Below are positions 42,232 through 51,459 of a DNA stretch of 64,000 nucleotides, one piece after another. Location: assembly GCA_044426085.1 (NCBI GenBank), contig JAWXUU010000011.1, positions 1-64,000 on the forward strand, in the 5' to 3' direction. The notes under the pieces were generated by a model. It saw only the letters and a program-made list of their open reading frames with translations, was not told where the DNA came from and did not search any database. Source of the stretch: JAWXUU01 sp044426085. Its GTDB lineage: Bacteria > Bacillota > Clostridia > Christensenellales > CAMQZB01. A program made the position numbers and the translations under genes. Each line of letters starts with the position of its first letter. The stretch's first letter is position 1.

Positions 42232-42495
42232 ATGAATTGGAAAATATTAGCAATTGTGTTGATTGTAGTTGTTGTTATCGTTGGGGCTTATAGCTTTGGA
42301 ATCGGGTATTTCACTGAAGAAGAATCCGTTGACGATGGAACGGCGGAAGTGCTAGAAAGTTTTGATGTAAGTGGTAGCATTCAATCGGACTTCTGGGATA
42401 GTTTCAGTGATTGGCTTTGGGCTAATTTGTGGTGGATGTGTGGTGCTGGTCTTATCGTTTGGGGTGTGACAAGCTATGCAAAATCACGAAAATAA
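42232..42495 (+). CDS. Candidate major coat protein of element 2
   Basis: Protein of 87 residues: N-terminal hydrophobic segment (5-27), acidic amphipathic region (TEEESVDDGTAEVLESFDVS), a Trp-rich TM (about 57-80) and basic tail KSRK. Same plan and N-terminal MNWK as the element 1 protein at 17,059-17,310. Strong ribosome site AAAGGGAG. The architecture matches filamentous phage major coat precursors. Confidence 0.65.
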   Translation: MNWKILAIVLIVVVVIVGAYSFGIGYFTEEESVDDGTAEVLESFDVSGSIQSDFWDSFSDWLWANLWWMCGAGLIVWGVTSYAKSRK

Positions 42496-42512
42496 ATAGG
42501 AGAAAAATAACA

Positions 42513-43970
42513 ATGAAAACGAAAATTAAAAATAAAAGTAAAATTATGAAACTGCTTTCAGTTTCGCTTGTGGCTGTTCTGTGCATGTCAACGTTGGTGG
42601 GTTTCGCTAACCCTGCCGAAACGTGTTTCGCTTGCACAGATTGTGATGATTGTGTGTCAGATATGGCACTTGATGGCGATGACATGCCAGTGGCTCAAAT
42701 TGCTTGCGATGAAAGCTGTGGATGTGGCGGAACTGACTACACACTTTATGGCTGTGATTCCATTTGTGAATGTGGCACTGCAGTAGCTATCATTGATGAC
42801 GGCATTGCAACTATCAGTGATGATTCAGAAGAAGACACACTTGTTGTTGGAACATACACATATTCATATGATTTGGGACTAGCTTCTTATTCATATGATG
42901 AATCAGAACTAACTGCAGATAACGAAGATATCACAACAACATCATACAGCCCATCAATCTCTGGTGATGCTGATGTGACAATTTCAGCTTCTGTTCAATA
43001 TCCAGAAAGCGCGGACGGTGATGAAGGTCTAGTTCAAATTTACTATCTTGGACCAGATGAGAGCACTTTCGCTGCATATCTAGACGACCCAGAACAAGTC
43101 ATTGCTGAAATCGATTATGAAGAAACATACACATATTCATACACATTTGAAGACCTTGAAGCTGGTATGCATAAAATCATTTTCAAGTTCTATTCAGACG
43201 ATGATGACGTGAACGCAGTTTACACAACAGCAAGCACAGTTATTGTTTCTGGAACAATCACAGAAATGTCAACAATATCAGACGTATCAATGACTTCTGG
43301 AACAGACACAGATGTTTCATTCACATTCACAACAAACGGTGATTTGGGCGACCTTTCATATGTTTGGTATCTCAACAATACAGCATACGAAACAACAGAA
43401 GATCCAGAAATCACTTTGAACACTCTTGAAGCTGGTATCTACACTATGTTTTGTAGAATCAAACCATCAGTTGGAACAGCTGTCGATACAAACTCTTTCA
43501 CAGTGACAGTAGGTTCTGCCGTTGGCGAAGGTGGTATTATCATCGTTTCGCAACCAAGTGACGTACAAGTTAAAGCTGGTGAAGCTGCAACAGTTTCAAT
43601 CTCGATGACAGCAGAAGACGGTCTTGCTATTGGATACGAATGGTATATCAACGATAGTGCTATTGAAAACAGCAACACATCAACAATTTCATTCAAAGAC
43701 CTTTCAGTTGGTTCGTATGACGTATATTGTGACGTTTCTATCGATGGCGAATATTCTTTCACAACAGACATTGCAACGATTTCTGTTATCGAAGAAGACG
43801 CAGACGCTGACACTGAAACAGACGCAGACGCGGACGTTGACAGTGAAGAAGATGAAGAAACATTCTTGACAAAAGCAAACAACTGGTACGACGAAAACAC
43901 AACTCTATTTTGGGTTATTATCGGTCTTGGTGTTGTCGTTATTATTTATCTAGTAAAGAAAAATAAATAG
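42513..43970 (+). CDS. Secreted Ig-like repeat protein with C-terminal anchor (element 2)
   Basis: Protein of 485 residues. Signal peptide, a cysteine-rich segment (ETCFACTDCDDC, CDESCGCGG) absent from the element 1 homologue, beta-sandwich repeats (SYVWYLNNTAYETTEDPE, IGYEWYINDSAI), an Asp/Ala/Thr/Glu linker, one TM and KKNK. The ATG at 42513 follows AGGAG; a longer ORF would overlap the coat gene. Likely a minor virion or surface protein. Confidence 0.7.
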   Translation: MKTKIKNKSKIMKLLSVSLVAVLCMSTLVGFANPAETCFACTDCDDCVSDMALDGDDMPVAQIACDESCGCGGTDYTLYGCDSICECGTAVAIIDDGIATISDDSEEDTLVVGTYTYSYDLGLASYSYDESELTADNEDITTTSYSPSISGDADVTISASVQYPESADGDEGLVQIYYLGPDESTFAAYLDDPEQVIAEIDYEETYTYSYTFEDLEAGMHKIIFKFYSDDDDVNAVYTTASTVIVSGTITEMSTISDVSMTSGTDTDVSFTFTTNGDLGDLSYVWYLNNTAYETTEDPEITLNTLEAGIYTMFCRIKPSVGTAVDTNSFTVTVGSAVGEGGIIIVSQPSDVQVKAGEAATVSISMTAEDGLAIGYEWYINDSAIENSNTSTISFKDLSVGSYDVYCDVSIDGEYSFTTDIATISVIEEDADADTETDADADVDSEEDEETFLTKANNWYDENTTLFWVIIGLGVVVIIYLVKKNK

Positions 43971-43978
43971 GTGAAAAC

Positions 43979-45328
43979 ATGAAGAAAAATACTGTTAAAA
44001 AATTGAATACTGTTTTTGTCAGTTTTCTGCTGATATTAACAGTATTTTTCTGTTCTTTTGGTTCATGTTTTACCACAGCTTTTGCAAGTGACTTATTCCC
44101 TTGCGATTGCCCAGATTGTTCTGACGGCACAACAACAACGCAAATAACAACAGATTGCACAGCGAGTGGGTGTGTGGATGGTGAAATAACAACAGAAGTA
44201 TCTTCAACATGTTTGACTTGTTCTGGTAATGCTGTCGTTTATACATCTACATCAGCTACATGTACTACTTGTAGTGGTGTTGGAAGTTTTGTTTGTTCGT
44301 CATGTAGTGGAAAGGGTTACATCACTTTTGGGGAAGACATTGATGATTATACATCATATCATTGTATTGCATGTACAGCATGTGGGGGTTTCGGTGGTAG
44401 TCCTGTTGGGTATGGTTCATCAACTCTTGCTAAAAGTCAATTTGATTCCCGTGTTTTGAGTGGCACTGCCGCATATGGTTCGGGTTCAATTTCATGTTCT
44501 GTGTGTTCTGGGACAGGCACAAAAACAACAGTAACATCATCAGACTGCCCAGACTGCACCGACGGCAATATATATACTACAGCAACATCAGATTGCCCAG
44601 CTTGTATCGATGGTGAAATAACAACAGAATCAACAATCACATGCCCAACGTGCGACGGCACTCAAATTATATATATCGGACTGGACAACCTTTCCACGAT
44701 ACCGACAGTTCTCATGACAGAAGACACAGAATTCACTGTCGTATTCACATATGGTGAACTTGGTGATGTGGGTTCTTTAGAATTTGTTTGGTATATCAAC
44801 AACATTGCATATAAAGTCACGGATACGGCGAGTTTAACACTCACTGAGCTTCCAGTGGGTATTTATGGAATGTATTGTGAAATAACTTCATCGGTAGGTT
44901 TTTCCACAACCACAAACCAGTTTGAAATACAAGTGAATCCAGCACAGCAAACGACGTATATTCAAATAGCACAGCAACCTTCATCTTATACGATTAAGCA
45001 AGGGGAATCGGTGGCTATTGAACTCGATGAAGAAAATGCTTCAGCAGTTGTTTGGTATGTGAACGATATTGAAACAGCGTCTGACGTCATGGAAATTGAC
45101 CTTTCCGTTTATGATATCGGGGTTTATGAAATCTATTGTGAATATACAATCGAAGAAGAAAGCTTCACATCAGACGTCGCAACGGTTTCTATCGTTAACG
45201 ATGACGGTTTTACAGAAGATATTGAATCAGCTTGGGATAATGTTGTCAGTGGCTTCTGGATAGCTATTGGGGCGGGTCTTGCAGCTGCATTACTTGCATA
45301 TCTTGCAGTCAAAGCAAGTAAAAAATAG
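43979..45328 (+). CDS. DnaJ-like cysteine-repeat surface protein A (element 2)
   Basis: Protein of 449 residues: signal ending near AFA, about ten CxxC motifs (CPDCSDG, CTTCSGVG, CSSCSGKG), the marker SGTAAYGSG, two Ig-like domains and a C-terminal TM with KASKK. The cysteine part matches the first half of the element 1 protein at 19,409-20,974. Eight bases separate it from the previous gene. Confidence 0.7.
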   Translation: MKKNTVKKLNTVFVSFLLILTVFFCSFGSCFTTAFASDLFPCDCPDCSDGTTTTQITTDCTASGCVDGEITTEVSSTCLTCSGNAVVYTSTSATCTTCSGVGSFVCSSCSGKGYITFGEDIDDYTSYHCIACTACGGFGGSPVGYGSSTLAKSQFDSRVLSGTAAYGSGSISCSVCSGTGTKTTVTSSDCPDCTDGNIYTTATSDCPACIDGEITTESTITCPTCDGTQIIYIGLDNLSTIPTVLMTEDTEFTVVFTYGELGDVGSLEFVWYINNIAYKVTDTASLTLTELPVGIYGMYCEITSSVGFSTTTNQFEIQVNPAQQTTYIQIAQQPSSYTIKQGESVAIELDEENASAVVWYVNDIETASDVMEIDLSVYDIGVYEIYCEYTIEEESFTSDVATVSIVNDDGFTEDIESAWDNVVSGFWIAIGAGLAAALLAYLAVKASKK

Positions 45329-45340
45329 GAAGGTACTGCA

Positions 45341-46318
45341 ATGAAAAAAGCACGACAACAATTTAATAAACGAATATTTGCATTCATGATTGCTGTTGTG
45401 CTTTTATTCAGCGCGGTAGTCCCAACTGTGGTTTATGCAAGTAGTTATTATGAATGTGACTGCACGGCATGCGTTGATGGGGTGATAACAACAACGTCAA
45501 CAATCGATTGCACTAACACAGCTTGCGTGAATGGCACAGTGTCAACAACAGTTTCTTCAACTTGCACGGCTTGCAGTGGCAGTGGTTATAGTTATTCATT
45601 TTGCCCAACTTGTGGCGGTGAAGGATATTATGTCACGCCTATCTATTATAAAGAAACCACTGTTGTCGGGTATCTGCTTTACGGTTGCACAACTTGTGGC
45701 GGTTCTGGTGATTCTTCTGCAGTTAGTTATTCTGATTTGAATTTCGACAACATCACATACGGCTGTGGACGGGCTGTCTGCTCATCTTGTACAAACGGCA
45801 CTGTATACACCACAACAACGGAAACTTGCACAACGTGTTCTGGCATTGGAACGCTCACAGAAACAACATTTGAAGACTGCACCACATGTGACGGCAGTGG
45901 AAGCTTTGTTTATGGGATAGACAATATATCCAGAATATCCACGCAAATTATATCGCTGGGTGATAGCAAAGAAGTTTCTTTCACTTTCGATACTGTTGGT
46001 GATGTTGGGGATATTGAATATTATTGGTTTGTTGATGACGTGATGACCAAAATGACAATTGAATCAAATTATACGATAGATATTGCAACAGTTGGAACAT
46101 ATGAAATCTATTGCACAATAGTTCCCGCGGTTGGGTATACGTATCAGACGAATACTTTTAAGGTGTATGTGACTGGCTCAATTTTTGACAGTTCAAGCAC
46201 TGATACTGATGATAGCAGTTCGCTTTCGGGGGTAAATATGAATTATGTTTATATAGCACTTGCGGTTTTAGCTGTTTGCGTGATAGCGGGTGTAGTGATT
46301 ATAAGAAAAAGGGGGTAA
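45341..46318 (+). CDS. DnaJ-like cysteine-repeat surface protein B (element 2)
   Basis: Protein of 325 residues: signal ending VYA, CxxC repeats including YYVTPIYYKETTVVGYLLYG and LNFDNITYGCG, one Ig-like domain and a C-terminal TM ending RKRG. It closely matches the second half of the element 1 protein at 19,409-20,974, where both parts are one gene. Confidence 0.7.
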   Translation: MKKARQQFNKRIFAFMIAVVLLFSAVVPTVVYASSYYECDCTACVDGVITTTSTIDCTNTACVNGTVSTTVSSTCTACSGSGYSYSFCPTCGGEGYYVTPIYYKETTVVGYLLYGCTTCGGSGDSSAVSYSDLNFDNITYGCGRAVCSSCTNGTVYTTTTETCTTCSGIGTLTETTFEDCTTCDGSGSFVYGIDNISRISTQIISLGDSKEVSFTFDTVGDVGDIEYYWFVDDVMTKMTIESNYTIDIATVGTYEIYCTIVPAVGYTYQTNTFKVYVTGSIFDSSSTDTDDSSSLSGVNMNYVYIALAVLAVCVIAGVVIIRKRG

Positions 46319-46322
46319 TAAA

Positions 46323-46463
46323 ATGCTTAATCTTTTACGATTTATTATAATCCTATTCATCGTGTTATTTGCGGTGGATTATTTGGGTTATATAGATTTT
46401 TTTGAGTTCGTTGAACCAGACACAGCGATTTTCAGCTTTTTGAGCGGGATATTTGGAGAATAA
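46323..46463 (+). CDS. Small hydrophobic peptide, candidate minor coat protein (element 2)
   Basis: A 46-residue peptide: TM segment (residues 3-18), then YLGYIDFFEFVEPDTAIF and IFGE. It starts four bases after the preceding stop, with AAGGGGG. Homologous in sequence and place to 20,977-21,108 in element 1. Confidence 0.7.
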   Translation: MLNLLRFIIILFIVLFAVDYLGYIDFFEFVEPDTAIFSFLSGIFGE

Positions 46464-46466
46464 AAT

Positions 46467-48038
46467 ATGAAAACAATGAAAAATAAAATAAAAAACAACA
46501 ACAAAAGAATACTCGCATTGACCCTCACACTTTGCGTTATTCTAGCACTCTTTGCGGGTTGCACGTTCAGTTCTGCAGATACTTGCACGGATCCAAACTG
46601 CACAAGCTGTAGCCATGTTGTTTACGCTTCTGAATATGATGTCGAAGTAGCGGCTTACATAGATTGTCCAGATTGTACGGGCGGTGGTGAATATGTTACA
46701 ACCACAAGCGATTGCACAACGTGTGGTGGTGATGGTTTAGTTGGTTCATTTGCTACTGTCTCTTGTACAAATTGTAATGGTACTGGATATGCTGATTCTA
46801 CTATCACATGTACTGCATGTAGTGGCTCTGGTCTCTTGGAGTGTTCAACATGTAGTGGATTGGGTTATTACGATGTTATAGAAGAGGGCACTGGAACACC
46901 TATACGTTATACTTGTGCAGATTGTGGTGGTTGTGGAAAAAGAATGGGTTCTTTTACAACAACTGGAACTGGTTATGTTTCTTGCACTATATGTGGTGGT
47001 GATGGATTATATGATACATCGCGTTGTACAGAGTGTGATGGTTCGGGGAGTACATATTCTTATTTTACAGCTACATGTACCGCAACTGGTTGTGATAACG
47101 GAATTATTACTACATCTACTTGGATTTCATGTAGCACTTGTAATGGTGTAGGTGGTTGGATTGAAGATGATGATACAACAGATACACCTTCGCCAACAAT
47201 ATCTCCATCTGTTGGCTGTTTATCATGTGGTTATGATGGCACAATTGCTTGCTATGATTGTGATGGATTGGGGTATTACGATGTAGAAGAACAAGGTACT
47301 GGAACGCTGATAAGATACACCTGTGCAACTTGCGGTGGTGATGGTGGTAGACTCGATGCCGTAGGCTCAACAACTGGAACAGGTGAAATAGATTGTCCAT
47401 ATTGTACAGATATTTCTTATGCTACAATAACTTTTATAACAAATTATGCTACAACTGAAACTATGACAGCTACAATAGGTGAAGTTATTCCAACGTTTAG
47501 GGGCGTTTCTGCAGATAGTTATTATCTAACATCAGACAGTGATGGAGATATTATTGTTTCCAAAAGTACGCTTGTTTCTGATGATATGACATTGTATATT
47601 TGGTTTGATGGGTACGAACCTTCATATACTTATGTTTATATTTATCTATTTGAAAGTAGTTGGTCGGTTTTTGGCACTTGGGAATTAGTCGATTATATAT
47701 CTGTAGAGGTTGGTTCAACTATTGGTGATATTGAATCGGATTATATAAGCAGTGATTATGATTTGTATTATAATCAAGGCAATACTATTTCCGTTTCATA
47801 TTCTGATATTATTGAAGATTCTACCGATGGATATACATATATTTATGCAATATATAACGGTGATGATTCAGATGATTCAAGTTCAAGTGATTCCGCTTTC
47901 AGGGATGGTGTTGATAGTGCTCTTGATAATATATTCGGAACAGATTGGTTTGGTTCTTCAGATTCAAACTGGTCAACTTACGTTGCAATAGCACTTGTTG
48001 TTCTGGTACTTCTATTGTTTATAGTAGTTTTTAAATAA
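46467..48038 (+). CDS. DnaJ-like cysteine-repeat lipoprotein, candidate adsorption protein (element 2)
   Basis: Protein of 523 residues. Signal with ALFAGC (possible lipobox), two blocks of CxxC/CGGxG repeats separated by a Thr/Pro/Ser linker, with LECSTCSGLGYYDVIEEGTG and IACYDCDGLGYYDVEEQGTG showing internal duplication. InlB-B-like beta repeats and a C-terminal TM follow. Homologous to 21,112-22,773. Same place before the assembly genes. Confidence 0.7.
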   Translation: MKTMKNKIKNNNKRILALTLTLCVILALFAGCTFSSADTCTDPNCTSCSHVVYASEYDVEVAAYIDCPDCTGGGEYVTTTSDCTTCGGDGLVGSFATVSCTNCNGTGYADSTITCTACSGSGLLECSTCSGLGYYDVIEEGTGTPIRYTCADCGGCGKRMGSFTTTGTGYVSCTICGGDGLYDTSRCTECDGSGSTYSYFTATCTATGCDNGIITTSTWISCSTCNGVGGWIEDDDTTDTPSPTISPSVGCLSCGYDGTIACYDCDGLGYYDVEEQGTGTLIRYTCATCGGDGGRLDAVGSTTGTGEIDCPYCTDISYATITFITNYATTETMTATIGEVIPTFRGVSADSYYLTSDSDGDIIVSKSTLVSDDMTLYIWFDGYEPSYTYVYIYLFESSWSVFGTWELVDYISVEVGSTIGDIESDYISSDYDLYYNQGNTISVSYSDIIEDSTDGYTYIYAIYNGDDSDDSSSSDSAFRDGVDSALDNIFGTDWFGSSDSNWSTYVAIALVVLVLLLFIVVFK

Positions 48039-48050
48039 GGTGGTGAAATT

Positions 48051-48320
48051 ATGACAATCAAAATTTGGTTTTTAACAATAAAATTCGGCAACAAACTGAC
48101 AAGCTATGAAAAAAACTACATAAAAATGCTTATCCGCCTTTATAAGACAAATATACGAGCTTTAAAAAACACGGAAAACAAAAAGCCTTATGAAACTGAA
48201 ATTATCAGAATAAAAGGCAGAATAGACGGTGTTTGTGAAATTTTGCAGTATAGAGCGGAATTCAGCCAAACATCTGATGATGTCAAAATTTTTAAAAAGA
48301 ATAATCTGATAAAGCTATAG
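48051..48320 (+). CDS. Small basic protein before the Zot-like gene (element 2)
   Basis: Protein of 89 residues, strongly basic and helical (MLIRLYKTNIRALKNTENKK). No TM segment. It ends two bases before a GTG and twelve before the favoured ATG of the next gene. Not recognised. Confidence 0.6.
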   Translation: MTIKIWFLTIKFGNKLTSYEKNYIKMLIRLYKTNIRALKNTENKKPYETEIIRIKGRIDGVCEILQYRAEFSQTSDDVKIFKKNNLIKL

Positions 48321-48331
48321 GAGTGAATCAT

Positions 48332-49471
48332 ATGCGGTTTATCAAAGAAGCTAAAAGCAACTTGCTATACAATCTTGCACTGATCGCAATATCAATCGCA
48401 CTCACTGCACTTGGCTACGCAGTTTTTCACTTTTTCGGTGGCGTAGTTCCCGTGCTACTTTTTGCGGGTGGCATTGCATTGATAGGTTGCTCAACAATAA
48501 GTTTTATCGAGTGCCTAGTTTTAAGTAGACAAGCATTCAAAAGCCAGAATGAATATAAAAAGGTGCACGCGGTGGAAGAAATCACAGGTCCCCCCGGTGC
48601 TGGCAAAACAACGCTTACAAACGTGTTTTTTTATCTTTCAGTGCTGAACATGCAAAAGAAGCTGGAAAAAGACTACTACGTGAACGAGTGCCACGCCCTT
48701 AAAGCTCACTGGATTAAAAATTCAGTGTTTCGTGAAAATCTTGCAGAAACGCGCTATGCGAAAGAATATTATGATAAATCCGAATTTTATCCATGTGCAT
48801 TTTCTAATCAGTCCATGAAAATCAAGGGCGTATCGGTGCATAAGTTCACGCACGATCACAGCGTAGGAAAAAAGGTTGTTCCGCCATATTCGGTGGAAGA
48901 TGTGGAAGAAGCGTCTGATATCTACTACACAACAACACATGCAGACAGAGTGCCAGAATGGGGAACAGACGCAAGGTTCAAACGCCATCAAGTGAAAGAA
49001 ACTTTTCTTGTTGAGCAAGAAGTTACGAACATAAATAAAGATGTCCGAAGGGTAGTCGGCGTGACAATGGAACTTGAAGAAAGAATCATGCTAGGACAAC
49101 CCCAGCTTGCGATGTGGATTTATGGGGAGATGCTGAAATTTGGAATGAAGCACAACATCATAAACGGAGCATTCACAGATATCTTTGACTTTCTTGGCAA
49201 GATAATAGGCAAAGTGGGCGTTGTTAAGTGGAAATATTATACCATGTCGGGAACGGAAAGCAAGATCCAACGACCGCCCCAAAAAGGTACATTTACAGCG
49301 TTTATGGACTTACCAATAGAATTTGACAGTCGTATGTTCAGAAACGTTCCACAGACAAGGAATCTTAAGGATAAACGTATGCCAGAAGGATATAAGAGCC
49401 TTGTTTTGGAAAAAGACAGTGCAGAAGCAGAGCTTATGCGAACTGCTAAAATGAAGAAAAAGGAAGATTAA
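48332..49471 (+). CDS. Zot-like assembly ATPase (element 2)
   Basis: Protein of 379 residues: two N-terminal TM segments (about 14-35 and 39-60), then a P-loop domain with Walker A GPPGAGKTT (86-94). The ATG at 48332 has GGAG at good spacing; a GTG nine bases upstream is in frame but overlaps that site. The fold, TM placement and gene position match the element 1 ATPase, though the sequences have diverged greatly. Confidence 0.75.
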   Translation: MRFIKEAKSNLLYNLALIAISIALTALGYAVFHFFGGVVPVLLFAGGIALIGCSTISFIECLVLSRQAFKSQNEYKKVHAVEEITGPPGAGKTTLTNVFFYLSVLNMQKKLEKDYYVNECHALKAHWIKNSVFRENLAETRYAKEYYDKSEFYPCAFSNQSMKIKGVSVHKFTHDHSVGKKVVPPYSVEDVEEASDIYYTTTHADRVPEWGTDARFKRHQVKETFLVEQEVTNINKDVRRVVGVTMELEERIMLGQPQLAMWIYGEMLKFGMKHNIINGAFTDIFDFLGKIIGKVGVVKWKYYTMSGTESKIQRPPQKGTFTAFMDLPIEFDSRMFRNVPQTRNLKDKRMPEGYKSLVLEKDSAEAELMRTAKMKKKED

Positions 49472-49472
49472 T

Positions 49473-49757
49473 ATGAACAATTATATATACATAAATCAGA
49501 ATAAAAAAAGGGATAAGCTCGTTAGGGAGCTTTCAAACCAACTCAACAGCGTGGAAGCTGTGGAAAGGTTTCTTACAGATAAAGTTTACAGCGAGCTTAC
49601 TGGAATTCGGATACCCTTACCAGATCAAGAGCGAGCCATCAAGCGTTTCACAACGATGAAACGCAATGATATAAACAAAATTTTAGCAAGTATATATTTG
49701 CCAGTCAATGATGATATGGATGAACAATCCATCTTCGAAAGTCTATACTTGTTATAA
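49473..49757 (+). CDS. Small charged protein (element 2)
   Basis: Protein of 94 residues, soluble, mixed charge, immediately after the ATPase gene. Not recognised. It holds the position of the 88-residue protein in element 1. Confidence 0.6.
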   Translation: MNNYIYINQNKKRDKLVRELSNQLNSVEAVERFLTDKVYSELTGIRIPLPDQERAIKRFTTMKRNDINKILASIYLPVNDDMDEQSIFESLYLL

Positions 49758-49846
49758 AATCACATGAAAATATGTAAATAAATACGCTTAAAAAGCTCAT
49801 TTTTAAGTGGTGTTTTAAGTCATGTCAAAAATAGGGAGAAAAACAT

Positions 49847-50650
49847 ATGAATGAAAGCAATCCAAGTTATTTCGCAATCTTGCCAGCAAATGTGCGATAT
49901 GATAAAAATATCAAAGCCAGTGCAAAATTGTTATTTGCTGAGATCTCAGCTCTTTGCAATAAAAATGGCACATGCTTTGCCAGCAACAAATATTTTGCCG
50001 ACTTGTACGGTGTCGACAACAGATCTATACAGCGTTGGTTGACATCTTTGTCAGATAATAATTACATAATAATCGATAATAATTCTAGTGAAAATAGCAC
50101 TAGAAGAATCATATATCTTGTCACGCCTAATGGCGGACAAAAATGTCATACCCCCATGACAAATTTGTCATACCCCCATGACAAAAATGTCACCCATAAT
50201 AATAATATTAATAATAATATTAATAATAAAGAATCTATCTATCATTCTAGTAAAGAAGTTGATACTTCTGATAGATTGATTGATAGTGATGATTTTACAT
50301 CAGAAGGAGATGTGAATAATCATGAGTTAGAATTTTATAAAGAAATTGTGAATGTTGAATTAGAGAAAGGAGTTTGCAAGCATGTTGAATTTATGAGAAA
50401 TATAATAGCCGAGATTGTGAGTAAGGAATTTTGGTATGTAAACGGTAACAAAGTTAGGTCAGCTGATTATTTAAAAGAATTGTCAGTCATATTACGTATA
50501 AGTGATTGTAATTATCAGATAAACGAAGTTTTGGAAACCGTTGACATGCAAAAAGGCATTAAGAACAAGCTAGGCTATGTTATTTCAAGTCTATACAACA
50601 AATGCAAACAAATATCTCTAGAAAACAGTCAAAGTGCGGGTAAATGGTAA
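49847..50650 (+). CDS. Replication initiator with HTH_36-type domain (element 2)
   Basis: Protein of 267 residues. The first 85 form a winged-helix domain (ILPANVRYDKNIKASAKLLFAEISALCNKNGTCFASNKYFADLYGVDNRSIQRWL) as in plasmid and phage initiators. A linker rich in Asn follows, then a helical C-terminal domain. The DNA coding the linker contains 22-base iterons and an AT-rich tract, suggesting an internal origin as in lambda O. Replaces the Rep_trans gene of element 1. Confidence 0.78.
   Translation: MNESNPSYFAILPANVRYDKNIKASAKLLFAEISALCNKNGTCFASNKYFADLYGVDNRSIQRWLTSLSDNNYIIIDNNSSENSTRRIIYLVTPNGGQKCHTPMTNLSYPHDKNVTHNNNINNNINNKESIYHSSKEVDTSDRLIDSDDFTSEGDVNNHELEFYKEIVNVELEKGVCKHVEFMRNIIAEIVSKEFWYVNGNKVRSADYLKELSVILRISDCNYQINEVLETVDMQKGIKNKLGYVISSLYNKCKQISLENSQSAGKW
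50119..50230. other. Candidate replication origin inside the initiator gene
   Basis: TGTCATACCCCCATGAC occurs at 50,144 and 50,166, with TGTCA again at 50,188, a 22-base period; TGTCACGCC at 50,119 is a likely degenerate copy. Each full unit has GTCAT/ATGAC dyad symmetry. An AT-rich run of AATAATATT type follows at 50,197-50,230. Iterons plus AT tract are the usual parts of an initiator-melted origin. Confidence 0.65.
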
Positions 50651-50766
50651 ATTAATTTTTCTATTGCCAATACAGCTTGCTGTGTTGCGAAAAATTACCG
50701 CACTGGCTATTATCCAAGAAAATTACTATCTCAAACGTAGTGAAATCTAAAAATAATGACAAAGTC

Positions 50767-50834
50767 GTGCGTAGCACAATAGAAATGATGTAATCGTTGC
50801 GTAGCAACAAACCATACAACAGTCGCGTAGCGAC
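50767..50834. other. Three small hairpins with GTA loops (element 2)
   Basis: GTGC/GCAC, GTTGC/GCAAC and GTCGC/GCGAC each enclose the loop GTA, at 50,767, 50,796 and 50,822. The stems differ but stay paired. They fill the gap after the replication gene and may be part of an origin or packaging region. Confidence 0.5.
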
Positions 50835-50863
50835 GTTTCGAATTTTTGAAAATGGGGGTATTT

Positions 50864-51067
50864 ATGATAAACAAGAAAAAATACAGTGAAACAACAATGA
50901 AAAACTGGAGCAAAGACGAGCTTATAGATTATATCCGCATGCTAGAACATAATAACGAAGCAATCGACCAGCGAGCTGACAGAATATCTGATATATTACT
51001 GCAAGTATACAATGAAGATGAAGTAGTCGCAAAGGCGCTGGATAAATTTTTAATCAAAATGATTTAA
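50864..51067 (+). CDS. Small acidic protein (element 2)
   Basis: Protein of 67 residues, helical (WSKDELIDYIRMLEHNNEAIDQ). The ATG at 50864 follows GGGGG; an earlier in-frame TTG lacks a ribosome site. Not recognised. Confidence 0.55.
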   Translation: MINKKKYSETTMKNWSKDELIDYIRMLEHNNEAIDQRADRISDILLQVYNEDEVVAKALDKFLIKMI

Positions 51068-51111
51068 GGCGGTGTGGAATGATCGATAAGATGAAATTAG
51101 TTAAAAACCAA

Positions 51112-51121
51112 GGGGGGGGGG
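51112..51121 (+). repeat. Run of ten G in a coding context
   Basis: Homopolymer in a low-GC element. The upstream short ORF from ATG 51,079 stops just after it; one more G would join it in frame with the zinc-ribbon ORF at 51,129. It may also act as the ribosome site for that ORF. Confidence 0.7.
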
Positions 51122-51128
51122 TGACTCC

Positions 51129-51260
51129 TTGAAGTGCAAGAAGTGTGGGCGAAAATATGAAGTAAGGGATGAAAACGTATTTGAAATAGAAACGCTGTTA
51201 AACGAAAATTGTTTAATAACGTATTGCCCTTTCTGTGGGGCGGAAAATTTAAAGGAGTAA
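51129..51260 (+). CDS. 43-residue zinc-ribbon protein (element 2)
   Basis: KCKKCG near the start and CPFCG near the end form a treble-cleft or ribbon of CxxC pairs. The TTG start overlaps the TGA of a 17-codon ORF (51,079-51,132). With eleven G in the upstream run the two would make one protein of 60 residues. Typical of small phage zinc-ribbon proteins; function unknown. Confidence 0.5.
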   Translation: MKCKKCGRKYEVRDENVFEIETLLNENCLITYCPFCGAENLKE

Positions 51261-51265
51261 AGCAT

Positions 51266-51454
51266 ATGAATGAAACAAATGAAATAATTGCAAAGCTACA
51301 AGCTGATAACGAACAGTTGAAAGAAGAAAATAGAATCTTACAAATAGAAAATGACTGCATGATTAAGCAATGTGTATCAGAAGTAAAGGCACGCAATGAT
51401 ATATGCAAAAAAATGCAAAAACTGCTAATTAAATATTGGTATAATGAGGAGTAA
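51266..51454 (+). CDS. Small coiled-coil protein (element 2)
   Basis: Protein of 62 residues with heptad-like leucines (IIAKLQADNEQLKEENRILQ). AAAGGAG upstream, start five bases after the zinc-ribbon ORF. Not recognised. Confidence 0.55.
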   Translation: MNETNEIIAKLQADNEQLKEENRILQIENDCMIKQCVSEVKARNDICKKMQKLLIKYWYNEE

Positions 51455-51459
51455 AACAT

